A stretch of 64,000 bases of DNA, taken from NCBI RefSeq assembly GCF_013248965.1, contig NZ_JABRVQ010000015.1, positions 16,588 through 80,587 on the forward strand. Reading direction: 5' to 3'. The translations under genes were made by a program, and so were the position numbers. Below, in pieces: positions 1 to 8,379 of the stretch; positions within the stretch are counted from its first letter, which is position 1; every line of letters begins with the position of its first letter. Below the pieces are notes generated by a model, which was not told where the DNA came from, did no database searches, and saw only the letters and a program-made list of their open reading frames with translations. The DNA comes from Psychrobacter okhotskensis (GTDB taxonomy: Bacteria > Pseudomonadota > Gammaproteobacteria > Pseudomonadales > Moraxellaceae).

Positions 1-847
1 GTAAGCTTTGCCAAATAGTCGGTACGCCAACCGCAATATTAACCTTATACTCATCAATCATAGCCGCTAAACTGTGTCCATCTAGATTTGGCCCTGGTAG
101 CATCAATGAGGTTCCAATCATTGCAGCTGCATAAGGCAAACCCCAAGCATTGGCATGAAACATCGGAACTACGGGCAATACTGTATCTTGTGACGATAAA
201 TTCATTGAATCAGGTAAGCTGGCCGCGAAGCTATGTAGCACCGTGCTACGATTGGTATATAACACACCTTTGGGATTGCCCGTGGTGCCTGAGGTGTAGC
301 ATAGCGAGCTTGGCGCATTCTCATCAAGTTCAGGCCATTCATACTCATCTGACTCATCATCTATCAGATCATCATAGAAGATAACCTCAGGTAGTTATGC
401 TCTGACTTCTTCATCTACTGCAGTCATACAAACGAAGTGTTTAACTGTGCGCAGATGGTCTTTGACCCCTAATACTAGCGGTAAAAACGTCTTTTCGAAA
501 AACAGTACTTGATCCTCAGCATCATTAACCACATAGATAATTTGCTGCGGGAATAAGCGCGGATTGATAGTGTGACATACCATGCCGGAGCCAGACACTC
601 CGTACCATATCTCAAGGTGACGACGGTTATTCCAAGCGATGGTCGCTAAGCGATCACCCTCCTCCATACCTAGCTTGGCTAAAGCATTTGCGAGGCGCTT
701 ACTATTACTATGGATGGTTGTCCAATCAGTATGGGTTGTACTACCATCAGTCTCACGTGAATAAATGGGCGTATCGCCATGGTAATTGGCAGCGTGATCG
801 ATTAAGTGGCTAATCAACAATGGCCGTAGCATCATCTGTCCGAGCAT
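1..847 (-). pseudogene. Long/medium-chain acyl-CoA ligase (AMP-binding), broken by an in-frame stop and running off the left edge
   Basis: The reverse strand encodes an ANL-superfamily acyl-CoA synthetase, which would activate fatty acids with ATP and CoA. ATG at 847 follows an excellent AAGGAGGA Shine-Dalgarno; a longer reading to 895 lacks one. About 150 codons in, a TAA at 397-395 stops translation (EVRA-stop). The same frame then stays open to base 1 and carries the P-loop YTSGTTGNPKG and the VVPMFHANAWGLP stretch typical of the family. One stop codon, not a frameshift, therefore separates two in-frame homologous halves. The full protein would be about 540 residues, with its C-terminal half outside the window. 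It sits beside an acyl-CoA dehydrogenase, suggesting one fatty-acid unit. A sequencing error or a very recent nonsense mutation is possible. The family call is firm; the pseudogene state depends on one base. Confidence 0.8.
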
Positions 848-888
848 ACTTTCCTCCTTGAAAGGTCGTTCTGAATAATAAATATTAA

Positions 889-911
889 ATACCAATATAA
901 AGTACTGGTAT
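889..911. promoter_or_regulatory. Inverted repeat ATACCA-N11-TGGTAT, possible operator
   Basis: ATACCA at 889-894 and TGGTAT at 906-911 form a perfect 6-bp inverted repeat with an 11-bp spacer, placed between the acyl-CoA dehydrogenase stop and the ligase start. A related half (AATACCATAT) occurs just upstream of the dehydrogenase ribosome-binding site near 2088. The adjacent TetR-type regulator is the natural candidate ligand protein, by inference only. Confidence 0.35.
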
Positions 912-924
912 CGTAAAATAGTTT

Positions 925-2076
925 TTACATAAAACGCGATGCCAACTCTTTCATGATCTCGTTGGTACCGCCATAGATTTTTTGTACTCGGGCATCAGCA
1001 TATAGCCTAGCAATTGGATATTCCATCATGTAGCCATAACCACCAAATAGTTGTACGCATTCATCCATGACGATGCATTGCTTTTCGGTCACCCAATACT
1101 TAATTAAAGCCGCATGTTGAACCGTTAGCTCTTTTTCCAGTAATGATTCAATAGCAGCATCGCATAGCGCACTTGAAGCGATATAATGACTGTTACACTC
1201 TGCTAATTTAAAGCGAGTGTTTTGAAAACTCCATACTGGCTTACCAAAAGTGGTGCGCTCTTTGGTGTAATCAATGGTGAGATCCAGTGCCAATTTCATG
1301 GCACCAACCCCCGCCAAGGCGACGATGAGACGCTCTTGCGGCAGCTCTTGCATCAGCTGCATAAACCCCATACCTTCAACCGTACCCAAGAGGTTCTTTT
1401 GTGGCACTCGCATATTACTAAAAAACAGCTCCGAGGTATCTTGAGACGCCATACCGAGCTTTTTTAGCTTCTTGCCACGCTCAAACCCGGGCGCATTGTC
1501 CGTCTCTACTACAATCAGCGAAACGCCTTTCGCCCCTTGCTCTCTATCCGTTTTGCAAGCCACGATTATTAAATTGCCCAATTGACCATTAGTAATAAAG
1601 GTTTTAGAGCCATTGATAATATAATCATCACCGTCTTTGACTGCGAAGGTTTTGATATTCTGTAAGTCAGAGCCTGTACCCGGCTCAGTCATCGCGATTG
1701 CACCAATCAGCTCACCGGTCGCCATCTTGGGTAGCCATTTCTGCTTTTGCTCTTCGGTACCATGATGCAAAATATAAGGGGCGACAATTCCTGAATGCAA
1801 AAAGCCGCCAAAACCTGCTTGATTGGCTTCTGACTGTGCATAAATCAGCGCCGCTTCATGACGAAAATCACCGCCTGCGCCGCCATATTCCTCTGGCATC
1901 GAGGCGCATAAAAAGCCCATCTCGCCAGCTTCTAGCCAAGCTGCGCGGTCAAGCATGCCGTTCTCACGCCATTTTTCATCATGCACTTCCCAACCTTTAA
2001 ACACTTTTAGCGCACTCTCATGCAGCATCTCGATTTCTTCATCCATCCACTTCGGTTTAAAACAGGCGATAGTCAT
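925..2076 (-). CDS. Acyl-CoA dehydrogenase
   Basis: A 383-residue flavoprotein of the acyl-CoA dehydrogenase family, which makes the alpha-beta double bond of acyl-CoA and passes electrons to ETF. The usual three-part layout is visible: helical N-terminal domain (EYGGAGGDFRHEA), middle beta domain with AMTEPGTGSD and ITNG, and C-terminal helical domain with RTTFGKP and LFGGYGYMMEYPIARLYADARV. The ending KIYGGTNEIMKELASR is characteristic, and the length is normal. ATG at 2076 has an AAGGAAG Shine-Dalgarno. It is co-oriented with the broken acyl-CoA ligase downstream and divergent from a TetR regulator, so a regulator-controlled fatty acyl unit is likely. Chain-length specificity cannot be read from the sequence. 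Confidence 0.93.
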   Translation of the reverse strand: MTIACFKPKWMDEEIEMLHESALKVFKGWEVHDEKWRENGMLDRAAWLEAGEMGFLCASMPEEYGGAGGDFRHEAALIYAQSEANQAGFGGFLHSGIVAPYILHHGTEEQKQKWLPKMATGELIGAIAMTEPGTGSDLQNIKTFAVKDGDDYIINGSKTFITNGQLGNLIIVACKTDREQGAKGVSLIVVETDNAPGFERGKKLKKLGMASQDTSELFFSNMRVPQKNLLGTVEGMGFMQLMQELPQERLIVALAGVGAMKLALDLTIDYTKERTTFGKPVWSFQNTRFKLAECNSHYIASSALCDAAIESLLEKELTVQHAALIKYWVTEKQCIVMDECVQLFGGYGYMMEYPIARLYADARVQKIYGGTNEIMKELASRFM

Positions 2077-2341
2077 AAAGTCTTCCTTGATATGGTATTA
2101 GTTTTAATGGATATTAAACTTCTTACACGGATAATATAATAAAAAATTATAAAATAGTAATTAATATTACCTTTTATAAAGTTATAAAAATACATATTAA
2201 TACTAGCCTAGTTGCTTTTATCTTATAAAATAAATCTTACATTTGCAACAGAGTTCATTATAATGGTAATTATAATTATCCTAAATATTAACTGCTGGTT
2301 TTAAAAATTGATAAGCTAGAATTATCAAGGAGATACTAAAT
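2077..2341. promoter_or_regulatory. Divergent promoter region between acyl-CoA dehydrogenase and tetR, with a 17-bp palindrome
   Basis: This very AT-rich intergenic stretch must hold the promoters of both divergent genes. At 2265-2281 there is a near-perfect 17-bp palindrome (GGTAATTATAATTATCC) about 60 bp before the regulator start, a plausible autoregulatory operator. No coding potential is seen. Confidence 0.4.
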
Positions 2342-3079
2342 ATGAAAACCACTCGCTCAAAAGCGCAAGCAAGTAGCAAAACTGACATTGATAAAAAAAG
2401 CGCCAAAAATAAACGTGGCAAACATAAAAGCAACTCTGCTAATTTGACTGCTCAAACGGAGTCTTTAGCCTTAGCGCCATTGTCCGATATGCGCCCTGCT
2501 ACTTTAGATAAAATAGAGAAAGCCGTACGCCAGCTTTTTGCTAGTAGTGATGCTAGCGATATTACGATGATACAAATTGCTAAGGCTGCAAACGTCTCGT
2601 TGCAAACACTCTATAAGTATTTTGGCGATAAACAAACGGTACTTTATACTATTATGGATATAGTGCTTGGTAGGCTAGCGACAAGGATGATGGATCATTT
2701 GCAAGGTATTGATAGCGTAGAAGATCGTCTGCGTAAGACGTTATGGGTGTGCTTAGATTTTGTCGACACTCATCCTGACGCCGTGATGGTGTTATCGAAG
2801 GTATCGATAGCGCGTTTTCATAACATCGCTATTTACAATAATAAAGAGCTTATCAATGCTTTTTTGAGCGTGCTTGAGGATGGTCAAAAGCGAGGGGTAC
2901 TGGTGGAGACGGTTCCACTGCATATCTTATTTGACGTGTTTATGGGGTTTATCAGCCGTCTCGGTATTATGAAAACGATTCGTCAAGCAGATGCCCCGCT
3001 CAATGCAAATTTTGATGCCTTATTTGATATATTATGGCGTTCGATGTCAAAACCTGAGGCAATGCAAAACTCGTCTTAG
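2342..3079 (+). CDS. TetR/AcrR-family transcriptional regulator
   Basis: A 245-residue protein with a Lys/Ser-rich basic leader of about 45 residues followed by a TetR helix-turn-helix around residues 74-97 (IAKAANVSLQTLYKYFGDK). The C-terminal helical ligand domain has no assignable ligand. ATG at 2342 follows AAGGAGA. It is divergent from an acyl-CoA dehydrogenase and an acyl-CoA ligase, so repression of that unit in response to an acyl-CoA or fatty acid is the natural inference. A GC-rich hairpin follows the gene. The long basic N-terminal tail is unusual for TetR proteins; an internal start is possible, but the Shine-Dalgarno supports this one. Confidence 0.88.
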   Translation: MKTTRSKAQASSKTDIDKKSAKNKRGKHKSNSANLTAQTESLALAPLSDMRPATLDKIEKAVRQLFASSDASDITMIQIAKAANVSLQTLYKYFGDKQTVLYTIMDIVLGRLATRMMDHLQGIDSVEDRLRKTLWVCLDFVDTHPDAVMVLSKVSIARFHNIAIYNNKELINAFLSVLEDGQKRGVLVETVPLHILFDVFMGFISRLGIMKTIRQADAPLNANFDALFDILWRSMSKPEAMQNSS

Positions 3080-3165
3080 TAGCGCTAGAAGAAGAGAGAC
3101 ACCACTTTAATAAAACCCTCTTATCAGCCGTCCTGAATTAGTTGACTACCACAATAATGAAAAAA

Positions 3166-3197
3166 GCCAAATGCTACTTTTAACGGTAACGTTTGGC
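3166..3197 (+). terminator. Hairpin after tetR, probable terminator
   Basis: GCCAAATGCTAC and GTAACGTTTGGC pair with G-U wobbles around a TTTTAACG loop and are followed by CTTATTATA. The position fits a terminator of the TetR gene. The U tract is poor, so the call is moderate. Confidence 0.45.
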
Positions 3198-3208
3198 CTT
3201 ATTATATG

Positions 3209-3346
3209 TATAGTCAAAATATCCTAAAAACGCGACGGTATTGCTGATATCAATTTTTTGTCGCCTCTGTCTGCGCAGGCACAGCAAGCAAGAAAAATAG
3301 ATATCAGCAGTGTGTGATGGTTCGATATTATTTTTCACTGACTATA
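3209..3346 (-). repeat. R1: short palindromic-ended repeat element (MITE-like), copy 1 of 4
   Basis: The 138-bp element is bounded by TATAGTCA and TGACTATA, an 8-bp perfect terminal inverted repeat. On the reverse strand its core reads CTTGCTTGCTGTGCCTGCGC, which matches the core of copies R3 and R4. It holds no ORF and lies between the ends of tetR and the malic enzyme gene. Confidence 0.7.
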
Positions 3347-3385
3347 TTTTATTATGAGTGCTTTTTAGCAGCTACTTTTTGACTA

Positions 3386-5068
3386 CTAAAAAGAAGTACG
3401 ACGATAGTTGCGGTATTTTGGTAACCAAAAATTGGCTTGTAATTGACGTTCTAAATTCTCTGCCGTGACAGGTAGCGCCAATTTATCTTCAATTGCTTGT
3501 CGTGCAACTGCGTAGGCTATTTTTTCACTGATCTCTCTAATGACTCTAATTGGCGGTAATATTGCACCTGGTGCTTTTTCATATTCCATAGATATATCTG
3601 CCAGTGCTTGGCTTGCGGCCATTAACATATTATCGCTGATACCCGTCGCACGTGAGGCTAACACTCCTAGGCCAATACCGGGGAAAATATAGCTGTTATT
3701 ACACTGCGACACTTCGAAAGTCTGACCTTCAAAAGTGGTGTGAGGAAAAGGGCTTCCGGTTGCAATAATTGCGCGACCTTTGCTCCAATTGGTCACTTCT
3801 TGCGGCGTTGCTTCGACACGAGACGTTGGGTTTGAAAGCGGTAAGACAATGGGATGTTCAGTATTAGCACATAACGTTTCGATCACCTCTTGGGTAAACA
3901 GACCTTTTTGGCCACTGACGCCAAATAATACCGTTATTTTTGCTTGTTTCACCACTTGGGCTAAACCAAGCTTCTTACTTTTATCCCAATTTGCAATGGC
4001 CGATTCTTTTTGTACCAACGGTTCTTGGAATTTTTGTAGCTCTGTCATGCTATCAGTAAGTAGGCCATAACGATCCACCATAAATACTTGGCTACGCGCC
4101 TGCGCCTCCGTTAACCCTTCACGCTGCATTTGGCGAATGATATGCTCGGCGATACCGCAACCTGCAGATCCTGCACCCAAAAACGCTATTTTTTGTTCGC
4201 TAAGCTTTTGACCCTTATTTAAACACGCTGCAATCAAGGTGCCGACTGAAACAGCAGCAGTACCCTGAATATCATCATTGAAGCAGCATAATTGGTCACG
4301 ATATCTATTCAATAATGGCGTCGCGTTCTCTTGGGCAAAATCTTCAAATTGCAATAATGCCTCTGGCCAGCGACGTTTGACCGCTTGAATAAACAAGTCT
4401 ACAAACTCATTATAGTCATCACCAGAGATGCGTGGATTTCTCCAGCCCATGTACATAGGGTCGTCAATTAGCTGTTGATTATTGGTGCCGACGTCTAACA
4501 AAATCGGTAAGCAGTAAGCTGGGCTAATACCACCACAAGCCGTATATAACGCTAACTTACCAATGGGAATCCCCATACCGCCAATACCTTGGTCGCCTAG
4601 GCCTAATATACGCTCACCATCGGTGACAACGATTACCTTCACATTTTGTTTGGTGGCATTTTGCAGCATGTCATCGATTTTATGGCGCTCAGGATAAGAG
4701 ATAAACAAACCACGTTTGCGGCGATAAATTTGCGAGAATTTTTCACATGCTTGGCCAACGGTTGGGGTATATATGAGCGGCATGACTTCTTCAATATGCT
4801 GTTCAATTAGATGATGAAATAAGGTTTCATTAGTGTCTTGTATATTACGCAGATAAATATGCTTATCCATATCACTAGTGAATGAGCGCAGTTGATGATA
4901 AGCGCGCAGAGATTGCTCTTCAATCGTCTCAATGTTATGAGGTAGCAAGCCTGTCAGATTAAAGCTATCACGCTCTTCTGATGAAAAAGCGCTGCCTTTA
5001 TTTAGTAAAGGGGTTTCTAATAATGCAGGACCTGCAAAGGGAATATATAGTGGACGTTTGGTTTGCAT
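3386..5068 (-). CDS. maeA: NAD-dependent malic enzyme (malate dehydrogenase, oxaloacetate-decarboxylating)
   Basis: A 560-residue malic enzyme of the large bacterial MaeA/SfcA type, converting malate to pyruvate, CO2 and NADH in the cytoplasm. Visible hallmarks are the malate-binding region with YTPTVG, the [16 protein letters not shown] stretch, the metal/substrate motif [12 protein letters not shown], the nucleotide-binding [13 protein letters not shown], and [11 protein letters not shown] followed by ATGSPF. Length matches E. coli MaeA (about 565 residues). ATG at 5068 is preceded by AAGAAGAC. It appears monocistronic: it is flanked by repeat R1 downstream and an IS3 remnant upstream. The NAD preference is inferred from family resemblance. 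Confidence 0.94.
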   Translation of the reverse strand: MQTKRPLYIPFAGPALLETPLLNKGSAFSSEERDSFNLTGLLPHNIETIEEQSLRAYHQLRSFTSDMDKHIYLRNIQDTNETLFHHLIEQHIEEVMPLIYTPTVGQACEKFSQIYRRKRGLFISYPERHKIDDMLQNATKQNVKVIVVTDGERILGLGDQGIGGMGIPIGKLALYTACGGISPAYCLPILLDVGTNNQQLIDDPMYMGWRNPRISGDDYNEFVDLFIQAVKRRWPEALLQFEDFAQENATPLLNRYRDQLCCFNDDIQGTAAVSVGTLIAACLNKGQKLSEQKIAFLGAGSAGCGIAEHIIRQMQREGLTEAQARSQVFMVDRYGLLTDSMTELQKFQEPLVQKESAIANWDKSKKLGLAQVVKQAKITVLFGVSGQKGLFTQEVIETLCANTEHPIVLPLSNPTSRVEATPQEVTNWSKGRAIIATGSPFPHTTFEGQTFEVSQCNNSYIFPGIGLGVLASRATGISDNMLMAASQALADISMEYEKAPGAILPPIRVIREISEKIAYAVARQAIEDKLALPVTAENLERQLQANFWLPKYRNYRRTSF

Positions 5069-5206
5069 AATAAAGTCTTCTTATTAATTATTAAAGGCGT
5101 ATGGATGAAAAATCAATGGGTCAAATATTTTACTGATTTATCAGAGCGTGTTGAAAAAATCGTAGTGGTGAACTTGGTAAAACAGCCACTCTATGATGAG
5201 TGTATC

Positions 5207-5392
5207 ATGACCAAAAAATTGCAGAGCAATAATGCGGAATTCAAAGCAGAAGCGGTCAAAAGAAGGCATGCTTGTCGTCACAGCAACCTATTATACTGGA
5301 GTGCTGACCGTTCTTGAAGGAATCAAGCCACTTAAACGCCAATTAAAAATAGCGGAAGAGAAATGAGAGATATTAAATAAGGAAGGATTAAG
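5207..5392 (+). pseudogene. IS3-family OrfA-like transposase remnant
   Basis: From ATG 5207 the frame reads MTKKLQSNNAEFKAEAVKRR, which resembles the start of IS3/IS911-type OrfA proteins. The reading then shifts. A later frame reads LKRQLKIAEEK, a stop, then EILNKEG, which resembles the leucine-zipper end of OrfA (LKRxLKxAEExxEILKK). Frameshift and stop together make it non-functional. No OrfB or inverted repeats could be found. It lies between the malic enzyme promoter and repeat R2. The call rests on short motif resemblance. Confidence 0.45.
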
Positions 5393-5420
5393 CTTCAAAC
5401 AATTAACCTGAATATTTAAC

Positions 5421-5572
5421 TATAGTCGATGTACTCTAAAAAGAACATAGCGCTACTGGGATGCTGTCTTTAAATATGGGTTGCGCAGCCTATGGGAACG
5501 CAGCACGTAAGTAACATTTATACCAGTAGCGCGTTTAAATTTATATAATCGTTTTATTTTCAATGAACTATA
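5421..5572 (-). repeat. R2: short palindromic-ended repeat element, copy 2 of 4
   Basis: It starts TATAGTCGATG and ends GAACTATA. Inside, GCGCTACTGG at about 5450 and CCAGTAGCGC at about 5523 form a 10-bp internal inverted repeat that copies R3 and R4 also carry in weaker form. Of the four copies it is the most diverged in the centre. It lies directly downstream of the M14 carboxypeptidase gene. Confidence 0.55.
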
Positions 5573-5587
5573 ATATCAAACTATTCA

Positions 5588-6721
5588 CTAGCGTAAATCA
5601 TCAACGACCGCCAACATAGCAACTAGCGACGCTTCACCCAGTTTAGCAGAACGCTCTGGTGACCAGCCTGTATCCTCAAAAGGTAAATTATTATTGTCTT
5701 TAAACGGCATCTCTAAAGTATTGGCAAGGCAATCAAAACGTTCCGCCACCCAGTGAGTTGCGATAGTCATATTGGCCGTACCTGGCGCATCAATGTCATA
5801 GCCAACTTCGGACTGAAAATCAGCACTGGCTATCTTTAACACCTCGGAGAATTTATCGCGTAAACGGGCAAGGCGGTCACTATAACTTGGTGTGCCTTGC
5901 GACCCTGCTAAGAAAACATAAGGTAAGGCTTCATCACCATGCACATCATAAAATAGGTCAACGCCTGTCGTCTCCATTTTATTAATGACATGAAAGACTT
6001 CAGGGCTTTTTTCTAAGCTTGGATTGGACCATTCACGGTTTAAGTTCGTCCCGACAGCATTGGTACGCAGATGTCCACGCACACTACCATCAGGGTTCAT
6101 ATTGGGTACAATATAGACGTTCGCTTTTTCTAATAATAATTTAGCAGTAGCGTTATCACTGTCTAAGAGGCTATATAATAGTCCCTCAACCAGCCACTCA
6201 GCCATGGTTTCGCCCGGATGCTGACGTGCCGTGATCCAAATGTTGCGTTTATTGACCTCATTATTGCCATCGCTAATGTTAACTAAGGTTAAATCGCGCT
6301 TATCCAGCGTTTCGCCTAAATGTTCTAAGGTTACCAAGGGATGCGTTTGTACAGCTGCCAATAAGTCTTGATGACGCTCATAACTGTACGGGGCAAAGTA
6401 GGCAATTTGAATGGTATCGCATTCAAGCTCTACTGTTATGGTCAACTTGCCATCTGTATAAGAGGTCGGTAGACGGAACCAATACTCCCGATCATAGGAG
6501 GCAACCGCTTGGTAATTCTCCCAGCCTGCAAGGTAGGATGCCTGCCCTGCATTCACAATATTCAGCACATACTGCTCGCCCACTTCGCCTGATAAACGAA
6601 AGTTAAACCACTGAAAAAACTCTTCGCCAACGTCAGGACGAATCGCCAACTGAATGTTGTTTTTATTGTCCAAGTTAATAACGTCAATATTACCCGCATC
6701 GAAATTTGCCGTGATATGCAT
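5588..6721 (-). CDS. M14-family zinc carboxypeptidase, cytosolic carboxypeptidase (CCP/AGBL)-like
   Basis: A protein of about 377 residues with an N-terminal beta-rich domain (FQWFNFRLSG, YDREYWFRLPT) followed by a peptidase M14 domain. Zinc-ligand motifs are visible as HPGE (about residues 167-170) and, further on, FYDVHGDE (about 259). The NPDGSVRGHLRTNAVGTNLNREW block is typical of M14 substrate and catalytic loops. This architecture is that of the CCP6-like bacterial proteins, cytoplasmic enzymes that trim C-terminal or side-chain acidic residues; the substrate here is unknown. Start chosen at ATG 6721 because GAAGGAAGG lies just upstream; the longer frame to 6748 has no better site. No signal peptide. 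Monocistronic, with repeat R2 downstream. Confidence 0.88.
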   Translation of the reverse strand: MHITANFDAGNIDVINLDNKNNIQLAIRPDVGEEFFQWFNFRLSGEVGEQYVLNIVNAGQASYLAGWENYQAVASYDREYWFRLPTSYTDGKLTITVELECDTIQIAYFAPYSYERHQDLLAAVQTHPLVTLEHLGETLDKRDLTLVNISDGNNEVNKRNIWITARQHPGETMAEWLVEGLLYSLLDSDNATAKLLLEKANVYIVPNMNPDGSVRGHLRTNAVGTNLNREWSNPSLEKSPEVFHVINKMETTGVDLFYDVHGDEALPYVFLAGSQGTPSYSDRLARLRDKFSEVLKIASADFQSEVGYDIDAPGTANMTIATHWVAERFDCLANTLEMPFKDNNNLPFEDTGWSPERSAKLGEASLVAMLAVVDDLR

Positions 6722-7042
6722 AACTTTTCCTTCCTTCATTATTATCATCGTTTTTGAGACTACTTATCTTTAAGCTGAAACAATAACAGTCTGGTTAACT
6801 CATCTGACTCTGTGTCTTTATGAGCTTAAATATAACATTTTTTCTTTAGATGTCGCCTCTTCTTTGCTGCCTCAGCGTGCTTTTTCAAGCATCACTGCCA
6901 AACATCGCTCTCAAACGTTATCCGCAAAAGATTAACCATCATTATTTTCTTAACTTATCGAGGTTAAGCCCTTCTCTTTTATATGCTCAGTCTTAAATAA
7001 ATTTAAAAGACAGAAATCATTTCTCAGCCTCAAAATATAAGA
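6722..7042. other. Intergenic stretch with no recognised gene
   Basis: About 320 AT-rich bases between the carboxypeptidase start and a terminator hairpin. It presumably contains the carboxypeptidase promoter. I see no coding frame, RNA gene or repeat that I can support. Confidence 0.5.
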
Positions 7043-7081
7043 AAGCCTGTCACGCTGGATATTTTATAGCATGACAGGCTT
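7043..7081 (-). terminator. Rho-independent terminator of the bestrophin-like gene
   Basis: AAGCCTGTCA at 7043-7052 pairs perfectly with TGACAGGCTT at 7072-7081. On the reverse strand the stem is followed by TTCTTATATTTT. It lies 40 bp after the stop of the gene at 7121. Confidence 0.65.
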
Positions 7082-7120
7082 AACAAAGGCATGTGCTCAA
7101 TCTAAGTGATAATAACTAAT

Positions 7121-8047
7121 TTACTGTAAATAACCATCTTCAGACATTAATTCAGGGGGAAGCTCCGTCTCTCCCAATGCTTCGAGCAGATTGATTTCGA
7201 TGGTGCGGGATATAGCAGTGAGGGGCAAGTGATTGGCAGCAACGCCAAAAGGATCGGTAATTTCTTCATTGAGTGCATCTAAACCAAAAAAAGTATAGGC
7301 AATGACACCGCAAACCAAAGGAGTGACCCAGCCCAAAGATGTTGCCAAGCCAAAAGGCAGCATAAAGCAATATAGATAGGTGGTACGATGCACGAGTAAG
7401 GTATAGGCAAATGGCAAAGGCGTATTATGAATGCGCTCGCAAGCTGCCAATACTATCGTCATCGAGGTCACACGCTCATCCATGTTCTGTATCATAAGAT
7501 CTGATGATAGCTGCTGGCGTCGACTATATCCGAGCTTTTTACCCATTAGGCGCAGTAGATACTCGGGTAGATTGCCTGCTTGGCGCATACTAATGTGATG
7601 CTCCGGCTCTACAAATCGCTCGACATCCTCCCATGGAGACGTCTTGCGAAGCCTGTGCCGCAGTGCGTGCGTAAAAGCAATCGTCAGATGAATCATAGAC
7701 TGCTGTGTGTGGCGTCCAGTCTCAGTTTCATCGTCTATAAAAGAGAGGACTTGGCGGGTAAAGCTACGAGCATCATAGACCAGTTGCCCCCATAAACACC
7801 GACCTTCCCACCAGCGTTGGTAGCTTGCATTGTTACGAAAGCCTAAAAACAACGATAAGGCGATACCAAGCAAGGTAAATGGCGCAGCACCATAAGAGGA
7901 AAAAGAGCTTGGGAACCAATGCTGAACCGCTGAAATGATGGCACTTAGTAGGGTAATCAGCAAAACTTGGGGGTAAATATGGGGTATGACAGAGCCGCGC
8001 AAAGTAAAAAGTATTCTGAATGCATTCGGTTTTTGCCAAACGATCAT
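7121..8047 (-). CDS. Bestrophin-like membrane channel (UPF0187/YneE family)
   Basis: A 308-residue membrane protein of the bacterial bestrophin family, pentameric anion or cation channels of the inner membrane. The N-terminus (IVWQKPNAFRILFTLRGSVIP) and the segment LGIALSLFLGFRNNASYQRWWEGR are the family signature. Four hydrophobic stretches are visible, at about residues 25-45, 55-70, 220-240 and 240-260. C-terminal DPFGVAANHLPLTAI is also conserved. ATG 8047 has an AGGAAG Shine-Dalgarno. It is monocistronic and ends in a clear hairpin. Ion selectivity cannot be predicted from the sequence alone. Confidence 0.88.
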   Translation of the reverse strand: MIVWQKPNAFRILFTLRGSVIPHIYPQVLLITLLSAIISAVQHWFPSSFSSYGAAPFTLLGIALSLFLGFRNNASYQRWWEGRCLWGQLVYDARSFTRQVLSFIDDETETGRHTQQSMIHLTIAFTHALRHRLRKTSPWEDVERFVEPEHHISMRQAGNLPEYLLRLMGKKLGYSRRQQLSSDLMIQNMDERVTSMTIVLAACERIHNTPLPFAYTLLVHRTTYLYCFMLPFGLATSLGWVTPLVCGVIAYTFFGLDALNEEITDPFGVAANHLPLTAISRTIEINLLEALGETELPPELMSEDGYLQ

Positions 8048-8068
8048 GAGAGCTTCCTATTAATATAA

Positions 8069-8206
8069 TATTGGTACGCGCGGTATCAAATACATGATTT
8101 GATCGATGATGCGATTAGCCCATTTACACAGGCACTAGCGGCTGGGGTAATAATGACTGGCGATTTTAGCATTAAATCTTTTACCGCTGTTGAGGCAGTT
8201 GTGTAA
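8069..8206 (+). pseudogene. Possible coding scrap (45 open codons to a stop) upstream of the bestrophin gene
   Basis: Between two stops the forward frame reads protein-like text (YQIHDLIDDAISPFTQALAA, then GVIMTGDFSIKSFTAVEAVV) ending at TAA 8204-8206. It has no start codon or Shine-Dalgarno and no recognised homologue. It could be the C-terminal scrap of a lost gene or chance. Confidence 0.25.
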
Positions 8207-8260
8207 TAAGTAGAATACAGTTATTAAAAAATGGAATATTTAGGGCGTACGCCATAAAAT

Positions 8261-8294
8261 TACCCCCATCAGTTGCATCCAACTGATGGGGGTA
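8261..8294 (-). terminator. Strong hairpin terminator of the TonB-dependent receptor gene
   Basis: TACCCCCATCAGTTG pairs over 15 bases with CAACTGATGGGGGTA. On the reverse strand it is followed by ATTTTATGG. It sits about 85 bp past the receptor stop codon. Confidence 0.7.
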
Positions 8295-8379
8295 GGCTTA
8301 AATTCTTATATCAAATCTTTAGATCAAATCCTTTTTAGATAACGTAAAGGATTTGTAGGGCATGTCATCGTACCCTTCT

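Noticed and set aside
88..384. A 98-codon forward ORF over the broken ligase
   Set aside because: It is antisense to the ligase frame, which is clearly the original coding strand (P-loop and family motifs).
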